Below, piece by piece: positions 44,421 to 52,781 of a stretch of 64,000 nt of DNA. A program made the position numbers and the translations under genes. A model generated the notes under the pieces. That model did not search any database. It saw only the letters and a program-made list of their open reading frames with translations, and was not told the origin of the DNA. This DNA comes from Spirosoma sp. (GTDB taxonomy: Bacteria > Bacteroidota > Bacteroidia > Cytophagales > Spirosomataceae): assembly GCF_026391055.1 (NCBI RefSeq), contig NZ_JAPLET010000015.1, positions 62,001-126,000 on the forward strand, written 5' to 3'. Numbering within the stretch: the first letter of the stretch is position 1; each line of letters begins with the position of its first letter.

Positions 44421-47015
44421 ATGAATCGCTTAATTCGTTTATCATTTTTTCTATTCATATCCATCGCTCATTCCTTTGGCCAGAGCCCTTCTTTGACGTT
44501 GTGGTACAATAAACCGGCAACCGTATGGCCTGAGGCTTTGCCGCTGGGTAATGGTTACATGGGGGCCATGGTGTTCGGCGATCCGGCGAAAGAGCATCTG
44601 CAACTCAACGAAGGAACTTTATACACGGGCGACCCGGCCAGTACCTTTAGGACAATCAACGTCCGGAAAGACTTTAAGCAGGTTAGCACCCTATTGGCCG
44701 ATAAAAAATACCAGGAAGCGCAAGCGCTGATTGCTCGCGAATGGCTGGGCCGGAATCACCAACTCTACCAGCCCATGAGCGATTTCTGGATTGACATGGA
44801 CCATAGAAGCGTGCCGGTATCTGCCTACAAACGTCAGCTCGATCTGGCGACAGCAACCGCCACGACGCAATACAAAACGGGTAATACAACCTACACCCGG
44901 ACATATTTCGCTAGTTACCCCGACCATGTTATGGTGGTGAAACTGACGGCTAATGGCCCCGGTAAAATCAATTGTACATTCCATTTATCGACGCCCCATG
45001 AATCAAGCGCACGCTATGCCGTTCAGGGGAACACGCTGACGGTACGGGGCAAAGTGCCCGGTTTTGGGCTGAGACGTAGTTTCGAGCAGGTTGAGAAAGC
45101 CGGTGACCAGTACAAATACCCCGAAGTGTACGACAAGAACGGCCAACGGAAACCGGGCGTTGAAAACATGCTGTACGAACAGACGATAAACGGTCTGGGT
45201 ATGGCGTTTGAAACACGGGTAAAAGCGATCAACACCGGCGGACATATCCGGCAGGATAAAAACTCGCTGACGGTTCAGGGTGCGTCGGAAGTGGTGTTTG
45301 TGTTATCGGCGGCCACGAGTTATAATGGCTTCGATAAAAGTCCGGCTTATGAAGGAGTGGCCCCCAGATCTATTCTCGATCAGCGGTTTAGGGGGTTGGA
45401 AAGGAAGCCTTATGCCGAGTTATACAATAGCCATCTGGCTGATTACAAACGGTTATTCGACCGGGTTGCTATTCAGCTAGCGGCCGAAACCAGTCAATCG
45501 CAACTGCCCACCGACCAGCGTGTCGACCTGTTCTCGAACGGTAAAGACCCTTCGTTTGCGGACCTGTATTTTCAATATGGGCGCTATCTGATGATTGCCG
45601 GATCGAGGCCGGGTGGCCAACCGCTCAACCTGCAGGGCATCTGGAACGATCAGATGGTGCCCCCCTGGAATGGTGGCTACACCATTAACATCAACGCCCA
45701 GATGAATTACTGGCCTGCCGAGCTTACCAATCTATCGGAGTGTCAGGAGCCGTTCTTCAAAGCCGTTAAGGAACTGGCTATTAACGGACACGAGACGGCC
45801 CGGAATATGTACGGTAACGATGGCTGGGTGGCGCACCATAACATGGACATCTGGCGTCATGCCGAACCCATCGATCTGTGCAACTGTGCCTTCTGGCCCA
45901 TGGCGGCCGGATGGCTGACGAGCCATTTCTGGGAGAAATACCTGTTCAGTGGCGACAAAACGTTTCTTAAAAACGAAGCTTTTCCATTGTTGAAAGGGGC
46001 CGTTCAGTTCTATCAGGGCTGGCTGATGAAGAATGAGCAGGGCTATCTGGTAACACCAGTGGGCCATTCGCCCGAGCAGAATTTTCTGTACGACGATAAG
46101 AAACAGGCCACGTTCAGTCCCGGTCCAACGATGGATATGGCCATTGTTCGCGAATCGTTCTCCCGTTATCTGGAAGCTTGTAAAACGCTGGGTATCGACG
46201 ATAGTTTCACCGCTGGGGTCAGGCAGAACCTGGCGCAGTTGCTGCCTTATCAGATCGGCAAATATGGTCAGTTGCAGGAGTGGCAGGACGATTTTGAGGA
46301 TGCCGATGTGCAGCACCGTCATTTTTCCCATCTGTACGCCATGCACCCCAGCAACCAGATTAATGGACAAACAACGCCCGAATTGACCGCAGCAGTCAGG
46401 CGTGTGATGGAACGCCGGGGCGATGGCGCAACGGGCTGGTCGATGGGCTGGAAAGTGAACGTCTGGGCTCGTTTGCTGGACGGTGACCACGCGTTAGGGC
46501 TACTCACCAATTTATTTAAACTTATAACGACGGAGAAGACGCATATGTCGGGCGGGGGAACGTATCCCAATCTATTCTGCGCCCATCCCCCGTTTCAGAT
46601 CGATGGTAATTTTGGCGCTACAGCGGGCATTGCCGAGATGCTGGTGCAAAGTCACGCGGGCGAAATTCACTTGCTGCCAGCCCTGCCGAAAGACTGGCAC
46701 ACGGGCCGCGTGAAGGGCCTGAAAACTCGCGGAGGCTTTACTGTCGACATGGAATGGAAAGCGGGTAAATTGACCAAAGCTGTCGTGCATTCGGCGCTAG
46801 GCGGCAACCTGCGAATCAAGACAAACGACCGGATGATGGTGCAACCCGCCCTTTCTGCCGAACTTAGCCCGGCAAATCCAAATCCGCTCTTTAGCTTTGT
46901 CGACGCGGGGAAACCCATTATCAAAGACAAAACGAAGCTGGGAGAAATGTCTGTCGTGAAGGGTTTCATAGTTGATATGAAGACGGAGAAGGGAAGGGTT
47001 TATGAAATCAGATAG
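44421..47015 (+). CDS. Glycoside hydrolase family 95, alpha-L-fucosidase-like
   Basis: The 864-residue protein has a signal peptide (LIRLSFFLFISIAHSFGQ) and the GH95 order: LWYNKPATVWPEALPLGNGYMG near the N-terminus, NEGTLYTGDP, QPLNLQGIWNDQMVPPWNGGYT, the catalytic region NINAQMNYWPAELTNLSECQEP, EWQDDFEDADVQHRHFSHLYAMHP, and FQIDGNFGATAGIAEMLVQSH. GH95 members remove alpha-1,2-linked L-fucose or L-galactose. It ends 14 bp into the open frame of the next gene, but the signal-peptide start of that gene is 49 bp downstream, so the two are probably cotranscribed without overlap. Confidence 0.93.
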   Translation: MNRLIRLSFFLFISIAHSFGQSPSLTLWYNKPATVWPEALPLGNGYMGAMVFGDPAKEHLQLNEGTLYTGDPASTFRTINVRKDFKQVSTLLADKKYQEAQALIAREWLGRNHQLYQPMSDFWIDMDHRSVPVSAYKRQLDLATATATTQYKTGNTTYTRTYFASYPDHVMVVKLTANGPGKINCTFHLSTPHESSARYAVQGNTLTVRGKVPGFGLRRSFEQVEKAGDQYKYPEVYDKNGQRKPGVENMLYEQTINGLGMAFETRVKAINTGGHIRQDKNSLTVQGASEVVFVLSAATSYNGFDKSPAYEGVAPRSILDQRFRGLERKPYAELYNSHLADYKRLFDRVAIQLAAETSQSQLPTDQRVDLFSNGKDPSFADLYFQYGRYLMIAGSRPGGQPLNLQGIWNDQMVPPWNGGYTININAQMNYWPAELTNLSECQEPFFKAVKELAINGHETARNMYGNDGWVAHHNMDIWRHAEPIDLCNCAFWPMAAGWLTSHFWEKYLFSGDKTFLKNEAFPLLKGAVQFYQGWLMKNEQGYLVTPVGHSPEQNFLYDDKKQATFSPGPTMDMAIVRESFSRYLEACKTLGIDDSFTAGVRQNLAQLLPYQIGKYGQLQEWQDDFEDADVQHRHFSHLYAMHPSNQINGQTTPELTAAVRRVMERRGDGATGWSMGWKVNVWARLLDGDHALGLLTNLFKLITTEKTHMSGGGTYPNLFCAHPPFQIDGNFGATAGIAEMLVQSHAGEIHLLPALPKDWHTGRVKGLKTRGGFTVDMEWKAGKLTKAVVHSALGGNLRIKTNDRMMVQPALSAELSPANPNPLFSFVDAGKPIIKDKTKLGEMSVVKGFIVDMKTEKGRVYEIR

Positions 47016-47064
47016 CGCTGTCGTGGGGTGCTCCATCTATTGTACGCAATTCTGGAAATGGAAC

Positions 47065-49449
47065 ATGAATAAATTAATAATGCGTCGTCTTTTAATACTG
47101 ACTGTTACTACCACGCTAAGCTTAACATCAGGCGTTTTCGCCCAGAAACAACCCGTCGATCTGGTCAATCCGCTGGTCGATGCGGCTAATTCGCGCTGGT
47201 TCTTCTTTAATTCGGCCACCCGGCCATTCGGCATGGTTAACCTGAGTCCGGACAATGGTGTCAATGCCGACTGGGGTGCCGGTTACCGATATCATCTGGA
47301 TAGTATCAAGTGCTTTAGTCATATTCATGGCTGGCAGTTGTCGGGGGTGCCGGTCATGCCTACAACCGGGGCGTTTAAAGGGCATTTGGGCTCAGATCAG
47401 TATGGCTCGCGGTTTTCTCATCAGAAAGAAATCGTAAAAGCGGGTTACCATAAAGTGGTGCTCGATGCTTATAACATTACCGCTGAACTGACGTCGACCA
47501 CCCGCGTGGGATTCCATAAATACACTTATCCGGCGTCGGCGCAAAGCCATATTCTGTTCGATTTTTCCACATTCCTGGGTCCGTCGGATACGCAGAAAGG
47601 GCATGTCAGAAAGGTCAGCAATCAGGAGATCGAAGGCTACGCAGTAATGGCTCCGACTATCCGGCGACCTAAAACGCTGACCGTTTTCTTCGTCGCTGTT
47701 TTCGACAAGCCCTTCGACTCGTTCCGTGGCTGGCGAAACGGTGCTCTCGAAACCCCTGATGGCCTGATCGAAGGCGAACGGACGGGCGCTTACATTAGCT
47801 TCAAAACCAAAGCGGGCGAGATGCGGAAGATGAAAGTGGCTATTTCGTACGTTAGTGAAGAACAGGCCCGTATCAATCTCAAGACCGAACTGCCGCATTG
47901 GGATTTCGAAAAAACGGTGCAGGACAGCCGCTCCGACTGGAACAACTGGCTGAGCCGAATCGCTATCGAGGGCGGCACCGACACCGAGCGCAGTCGTTTT
48001 TACACCGACCTCTGGCACGCCTTGCAGGGCCGACGCATCATCTCCGACGTGAACGGGAAGTACAGCGACATGACCGGTCCCGAACGCCGAATCAAACAGA
48101 TTCCGCTGGATGCCAACGGCAACCCCAAATTCAATCACCATAACTTCGATGCCATGTGGGGCGCACAATGGTCGCTCAACACGCTCTGGCACTTGATGTA
48201 TCCTGAAGTGACGGAGTCGTTCGTCAACTCCATGCTGCTCATGTACGACGATGGCGGGCTCATTCCGCGCGGTCCGGCGGGGGGTAACTACACCTTCGTG
48301 ATGACGGGTGCTTCGTCGACGCCCTTTATCGTGAGTGCATACCTGAAAGGCATTCGGGGTTTTGATACGACCAAGGCGTATGAGGGCATGCGCAAGAATC
48401 ATTTTCCCGGCGGCCTGATGAGCAAAGCAGGCTACGAGCACAACACCTTCAAGGGGGGAGGTATCGAATTTTACATGGAACGGGGGTACATTCCACACCC
48501 AATAAGCAGCACCCGATACGGCTTTCATCAGGATGGTTCGACACAAACCCTCGAATACGCCTATCAGGATTACACCTTGGCGCAGATGGCTCAAAAGCTC
48601 GGTAAAAACGACGATTACGGTCTATTTATGAAGCGGGCGCAGACTTATAAAAATATCTGGAACCCCAAACTCGGCTGGATGTGGAACCGGACGCTGGACG
48701 GCAACTGGGCCGAACCCGTCGATATCCTGCGGTACGATAATGGCTGGGAAGAGGGCAATGCGGCTCAGTACACTTGGTTTGTTCCCCACGATGTGCAGGG
48801 CCTGATTAACCTTATGGGTGGCCGGGAGGCATTTGTCGGTAAACTTAACAGCTCCTTTGAAAAGGCTCAGAAACATGATTTTGTGACGGGAAAAACCCAC
48901 GCCAGCGAGACCGAAGAAGACCGGCGCCGGATATACATCAACTATGGCAACCAGCCCTGTATGCAAACGGCCTTTCTGTTCAACTATGCTGGTTCACCCT
49001 GGCTTACCCAATACTGGACGCGGCAGGTGGTCGAAAAGGTGTATAGCGGTATCTCGCCCGATTACGGCTACAGTGGCGACGAAGATCAGGGGCTTATGGG
49101 CAGTCTGTCGGTGCTGCTCAAAACAGGCCTGTTTTCCACCAACGGCGGCACTACGCCCGAGCCCTTCTACGAGATCACCAGTCCAATTTTCAGGAAGATC
49201 ACAATCAAGCTGAATCCGAAATATTATAAAGGCAAACAATTTGTGATCGACGCGCAGAATAACTCCGCTCAGAACGTTTATATTCAGTCGGCTACGTTAA
49301 ACGGTCAACCCCTCAATAGACCGTGGATGTTGCACGAAACGGTCGTCAACGGTGGCAAGCTAACCCTTCAACTGGGCGACAAACCGAACAAGGCCTGGGG
49401 CGGAAAGCCGGAGCAGGTACCGGCGTCAATGTCGTCGGCTTCTAATTAG
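47065..49449 (+). CDS. Glycoside hydrolase family 92, alpha-mannosidase-like
   Basis: The 794-residue protein begins with a signal peptide (IMRRLLILTVTTTLSLTSGVFA). GH92 features include PFGMVNLSPDNG, CFSHIHGWQLSGVP, SDMTGPERRI, WGAQWSLNTLWHLMYPE, EYAYQDYTLAQMA and GYSGDEDQGLMGSLSVL. GH92 enzymes are calcium-dependent exo-mannosidases, often active on alpha-1,2-mannose. The ATG at 47065 was chosen; 47080 is another possibility, while the frame start at 47002 lies within GH95. Its pairing with GH95 suggests use of fucosylated and mannosylated host or plant glycans. No SusC/SusD pair is in the window. Confidence 0.93.
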   Translation: MNKLIMRRLLILTVTTTLSLTSGVFAQKQPVDLVNPLVDAANSRWFFFNSATRPFGMVNLSPDNGVNADWGAGYRYHLDSIKCFSHIHGWQLSGVPVMPTTGAFKGHLGSDQYGSRFSHQKEIVKAGYHKVVLDAYNITAELTSTTRVGFHKYTYPASAQSHILFDFSTFLGPSDTQKGHVRKVSNQEIEGYAVMAPTIRRPKTLTVFFVAVFDKPFDSFRGWRNGALETPDGLIEGERTGAYISFKTKAGEMRKMKVAISYVSEEQARINLKTELPHWDFEKTVQDSRSDWNNWLSRIAIEGGTDTERSRFYTDLWHALQGRRIISDVNGKYSDMTGPERRIKQIPLDANGNPKFNHHNFDAMWGAQWSLNTLWHLMYPEVTESFVNSMLLMYDDGGLIPRGPAGGNYTFVMTGASSTPFIVSAYLKGIRGFDTTKAYEGMRKNHFPGGLMSKAGYEHNTFKGGGIEFYMERGYIPHPISSTRYGFHQDGSTQTLEYAYQDYTLAQMAQKLGKNDDYGLFMKRAQTYKNIWNPKLGWMWNRTLDGNWAEPVDILRYDNGWEEGNAAQYTWFVPHDVQGLINLMGGREAFVGKLNSSFEKAQKHDFVTGKTHASETEEDRRRIYINYGNQPCMQTAFLFNYAGSPWLTQYWTRQVVEKVYSGISPDYGYSGDEDQGLMGSLSVLLKTGLFSTNGGTTPEPFYEITSPIFRKITIKLNPKYYKGKQFVIDAQNNSAQNVYIQSATLNGQPLNRPWMLHETVVNGGKLTLQLGDKPNKAWGGKPEQVPASMSSASN

Positions 49450-49620
49450 GAATTGGCTGTAACCATCTGTTCCTGAACAAAGGAGCAAAACAGTCGATTC
49501 GTATGTTGACCGAAGGAACGGAGCTACTATTGTGCTTACGCTTACCTTTACTAACTTATTCAAAACGGCCATTCTGTATCACGTGCAGTGATCGGCATGG
49601 CCCCCGAACAATACATTCAA

Positions 49621-51882
49621 ATGTCAATAGACGTGGCTACCAAAAGACCATTCAGATTACTAATCAGCTCACTTTTGCTGCTTTCGGCGTTCATCGTGGG
49701 GTTTCAGAAAATTACCTTTGACGAGCCCCGAATTTCGCTTGAGAACTATGTCGTAGAGGATGGTTTCAAGCTAAAGCTAATTGCTTCCGAGTCGTTATTG
49801 AAAGCCCCCGTTAGCCTGGATTTCGACGATAAGGGCCGCATATGGGTGGTTGAAATGATTGGCTACATGCCCAATCTGGAAGGGATAGGAGAGGAAGAGC
49901 CAACGGGCCGGATTTCTATACTCGAAGATCGTGACAAAAATGGCGTGGCCGATCACGCAAAGGTATTTCTGGATAAACTCGTGCTGCCCAGAGCGCTGGC
50001 GCATGTGTATGGTGGCCTGTTGTACGTAGATGGTCCCAAACTTTGGTTCGTCGAGATAAAAAACGACAAGCCCGGTAAAAAAACGCTGGTTGATCCACTT
50101 TATGCCGAAGGCGGAAACGTGGAGCATTCGTCCAATGGCTTGATGATGAACATCGATAACTGGATTTATAACGCTAATTACAACTTCAGGTATCAGTTGA
50201 AAAATGGCAAATGGGTGAAAGAGCCTACTACCGACCGGGGGCAGTGGGGGATTACAAGAGACAATTTCGGTCGACTCTATTACAACAACAACTCCACTAA
50301 TTTGCAGGGCGACTATGTGCTGCCCAACAAGGTAATCCGGAACAAGTATTTCAAGCCCGCCATTGCAGAACATCAGCGACTGGCCAGCAATCGGGTGTAC
50401 CCCCTCCATCAAACATCGGTCAACCGGGGTTACCAGCCGGGGGTTCTCGACGAAAAAGGGTTTCTGAAAGAGGTGACGGCGGCCTGTGGGCCACTGGTGT
50501 ATCGGGGAGGAGCTTTCCCGGAGGCTTACAATCAAAATGTGTTCGTCTGCGTGCCCGAAGCCAACCTGATCAAACGCAATATTCTGCATTTCGACAACAC
50601 AAAAATAACCGCCAGTCAGGCAACCGAAGGGAAAGAATTTATTGCATCTACCGACGAAGGTTTCCGACCAGTGAACCTGTTCAACGGTCCCGATGGCGCT
50701 ATGTATGTGGTCGATATGCACCGGGGTATCATTCAGCATAAAGCCTACATCTCGCAATACCTGACCGAGCAGCTTGCCGGTAAAAAGCTGGACACGCTGC
50801 AAAATGCCGGGCGGATTCTGAAAATCACCAGCACCACAGCGAAGCTCAATCCGATACCGGATTTGTCGAAGGCAACAGCCACTCAATTAATTGCTTCGCT
50901 GAGTAGCCCAAATGGCTGGTTGAGAGACCGCGCTCAACAACTACTAATCCAGAAGAAAGACCTTTCGGTGGTGGGACCGTTAACCCGCTTAGCCAAAGCC
51001 GACAACTCGTTTTCAACGGCTATTCACGCCCTCTACGTACTGGAAGGCCTTAACGCACTTTCGTTTGCTACGCTGAGTGACATCATTAACCAATCAAAAC
51101 AACCCGAAACCGTTGCTCATGCACTGGGCCTTTTAGAGCGGTTTGCCTCACCACAGCAGGTAGGAAAGATGAACGCAATGAGTACGCAACTGCTGGCCCG
51201 AAACGATGAAACAACAGACCTCTATTTGGCTATGTCATTGAGGACGTGGAGTAAGCTTTCGGAGGGCACGTTTTTGCCTGTTCTCGCCGAAATTGATAAG
51301 AAATACGTCAGTAAACCCATCTTCCAGGAGGCTATTACCAGCGCACTTGACGGGCAGGAAGAACAGTATCTGAGCTCAATGCACCCCAGCGATCTGTTGA
51401 AGAAGAACATAACGGCTACGATAGCCAGGCGGCAGAAAAACGATATGAACTCGATTTACGTGGTTCAGACGAACGAGGTGGATACACGAACAAAAGGCTT
51501 AAAACTGTTCAGGACTATTTGTGCTACCTGTCATGGTCCGGACGGTAAAGGTATTCAGGATCTGGCACCGCCCCTCAAAGGCTCTGAGTACATCGACGGG
51601 TCTATGAAACGATTGGCAGCAATCATTCTCCACGGTGTCAGCGGGCCAATTCATGTGAATGGTAAACTCTACCAGTTGAACAACGAAATGCCCGCCCTGC
51701 TCAACAATAAAGACATCAGCGACCAGGACATTGTCGATATTATTCAATATACCCAAAATGCCCTTGCGAAGGAAGGGAAACGTATTTCGGCGGCCGACGT
51801 CAAGAAAATGAGAGACAAAAAGCCCGCCGGGAGTGGCGTCTTGACCGAGAAACAATTGCTCGAAGACGATTTTGACAAGTAA
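49621..51882 (+). CDS. Exported c-type cytochrome with propeller-like dehydrogenase domain
   Basis: The protein of about 753 residues starts with a signal segment (RLLISSLLLLSAFIVGF). An N-terminal propeller-like domain of the PVC-type dehydrogenase kind follows (about 30-400; LIASESLLKAPVSLDFDDKGRIWVVE, RISILEDRDKNGVAD, FNGPDGAMYVVDMHRGIIQ). Then come helical repeats (about 420-610) and a C-terminal cytochrome c domain with the haem motif CATCHGPDGKG and a Met ligand in NNEMPALLNN. It likely oxidises a substrate in the periplasm and passes electrons on. The start could also be ATG 49597. A paralogue with the same layout lies at 52782. Confidence 0.85.
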   Translation: MSIDVATKRPFRLLISSLLLLSAFIVGFQKITFDEPRISLENYVVEDGFKLKLIASESLLKAPVSLDFDDKGRIWVVEMIGYMPNLEGIGEEEPTGRISILEDRDKNGVADHAKVFLDKLVLPRALAHVYGGLLYVDGPKLWFVEIKNDKPGKKTLVDPLYAEGGNVEHSSNGLMMNIDNWIYNANYNFRYQLKNGKWVKEPTTDRGQWGITRDNFGRLYYNNNSTNLQGDYVLPNKVIRNKYFKPAIAEHQRLASNRVYPLHQTSVNRGYQPGVLDEKGFLKEVTAACGPLVYRGGAFPEAYNQNVFVCVPEANLIKRNILHFDNTKITASQATEGKEFIASTDEGFRPVNLFNGPDGAMYVVDMHRGIIQHKAYISQYLTEQLAGKKLDTLQNAGRILKITSTTAKLNPIPDLSKATATQLIASLSSPNGWLRDRAQQLLIQKKDLSVVGPLTRLAKADNSFSTAIHALYVLEGLNALSFATLSDIINQSKQPETVAHALGLLERFASPQQVGKMNAMSTQLLARNDETTDLYLAMSLRTWSKLSEGTFLPVLAEIDKKYVSKPIFQEAITSALDGQEEQYLSSMHPSDLLKKNITATIARRQKNDMNSIYVVQTNEVDTRTKGLKLFRTICATCHGPDGKGIQDLAPPLKGSEYIDGSMKRLAAIILHGVSGPIHVNGKLYQLNNEMPALLNNKDISDQDIVDIIQYTQNALAKEGKRISAADVKKMRDKKPAGSGVLTEKQLLEDDFDK

Positions 51883-51941
51883 GTAGCGTAGGGCGATGGC
51901 TTCGTGTAACATACCCTCAAACGGCTTGTTATCCCTTATTT

Positions 51942-52763
51942 ATGCCATCTCCAACACTTTATAAACTCCTTACTCGCTCGTTTATCCTCACGCTGGGTAT
52001 GCTCGTTATCTGGTGGGGGCTGGATTCGTTTTTTAATGGAGCCGTCTGGGCGGGAATGGTGGTGAGCAAGTCGGCGCTGGTGGTTGAGTATTGCGAATTC
52101 AATAACGTGGCGCGGTTCTTTCACCAGCCCATGAATACGTATTCCAATCTGGCGTATTTCTTTTTCGGGGTACTAATTCTGCAAATCTCAATCGACGATC
52201 ATAGAAACCAGGGCCTGAAAATTCAGAACCGGCTGGAAGCGTTTCCCGCGCTCTCGGCTCTGATGGGAATCTGCTTTGTGTATTTAAGTTTTGGCAGTGC
52301 CTTTTTTCACGCATCGCTAACATGGATAGGCCAGCGGGTCGACATGAACGGTACGTATGGGATTACGCTCGTTCTGGTTAGTATTGCGCTGTATCATGTG
52401 CTCTATAAAATTAGATTGACGCAACTCGTTAAAAACATCTGGATCACTGCTTTAGTCATTGTAATCCTCCTGTTTTTGAAAATTGCCCTATTGATTTCCA
52501 GCTCCATTTTGTTGCCTTCGTTAATTCTGGCGCTGCTGGTTTGTATAGCGGTAAACTATTTCCAGTTCAGGAGAAAACGCTCGATTTCGTTAGGCGTTGC
52601 CAGCCTGGTGCTTATGGTGGTTGCTGTTCGTTTTCGCACGCTGGATGTGCAGAAAATTGGCTGCGACCCACATTCACTGATACAGGGCCATTCCATCTGG
52701 CATTTACTAACGGCACTGAGCAGCGTTTGCAGTTACTCGTTCTTCCGATTTACGAAACCCTAG
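51942..52763 (+). CDS. Alkaline-ceramidase-like (CREST) membrane hydrolase
   Basis: The 273-residue protein has about seven membrane helices and the motif order of alkaline ceramidases: VEYCEFNNVARFFHQPMNTYSN (Ca/Zn region), LSFGSAFFHASLTWIGQRVDM (metal His and Asp), and a C-terminal CDPHSLIQGHSIWHLLTAL with two further His. These residues form the zinc site of the CREST superfamily amidohydrolases, which cut the amide of ceramides. Many Bacteroidota make sphingolipids, so such a substrate is plausible but not shown. It lies between two cytochrome genes in one direction, with 59- and 18-bp gaps. Confidence 0.75.
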   Translation: MPSPTLYKLLTRSFILTLGMLVIWWGLDSFFNGAVWAGMVVSKSALVVEYCEFNNVARFFHQPMNTYSNLAYFFFGVLILQISIDDHRNQGLKIQNRLEAFPALSALMGICFVYLSFGSAFFHASLTWIGQRVDMNGTYGITLVLVSIALYHVLYKIRLTQLVKNIWITALVIVILLFLKIALLISSSILLPSLILALLVCIAVNYFQFRRKRSISLGVASLVLMVVAVRFRTLDVQKIGCDPHSLIQGHSIWHLLTALSSVCSYSFFRFTKP

Positions 52764-52781
52764 ACCAAAATACTCGTTAAA

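Noticed and set aside
47392..48594. 400-codon open frame on the minus strand inside GH92
   Set aside because: It is antisense to a well-supported enzyme and its product is His/Arg/Val-rich with no recognised motif. Open antisense frames of this kind follow from the codon bias of the host gene.
49795..50886. 363-codon minus-strand frame inside the first cytochrome gene
   Set aside because: Antisense shadow; the composition mirrors the sense codons.
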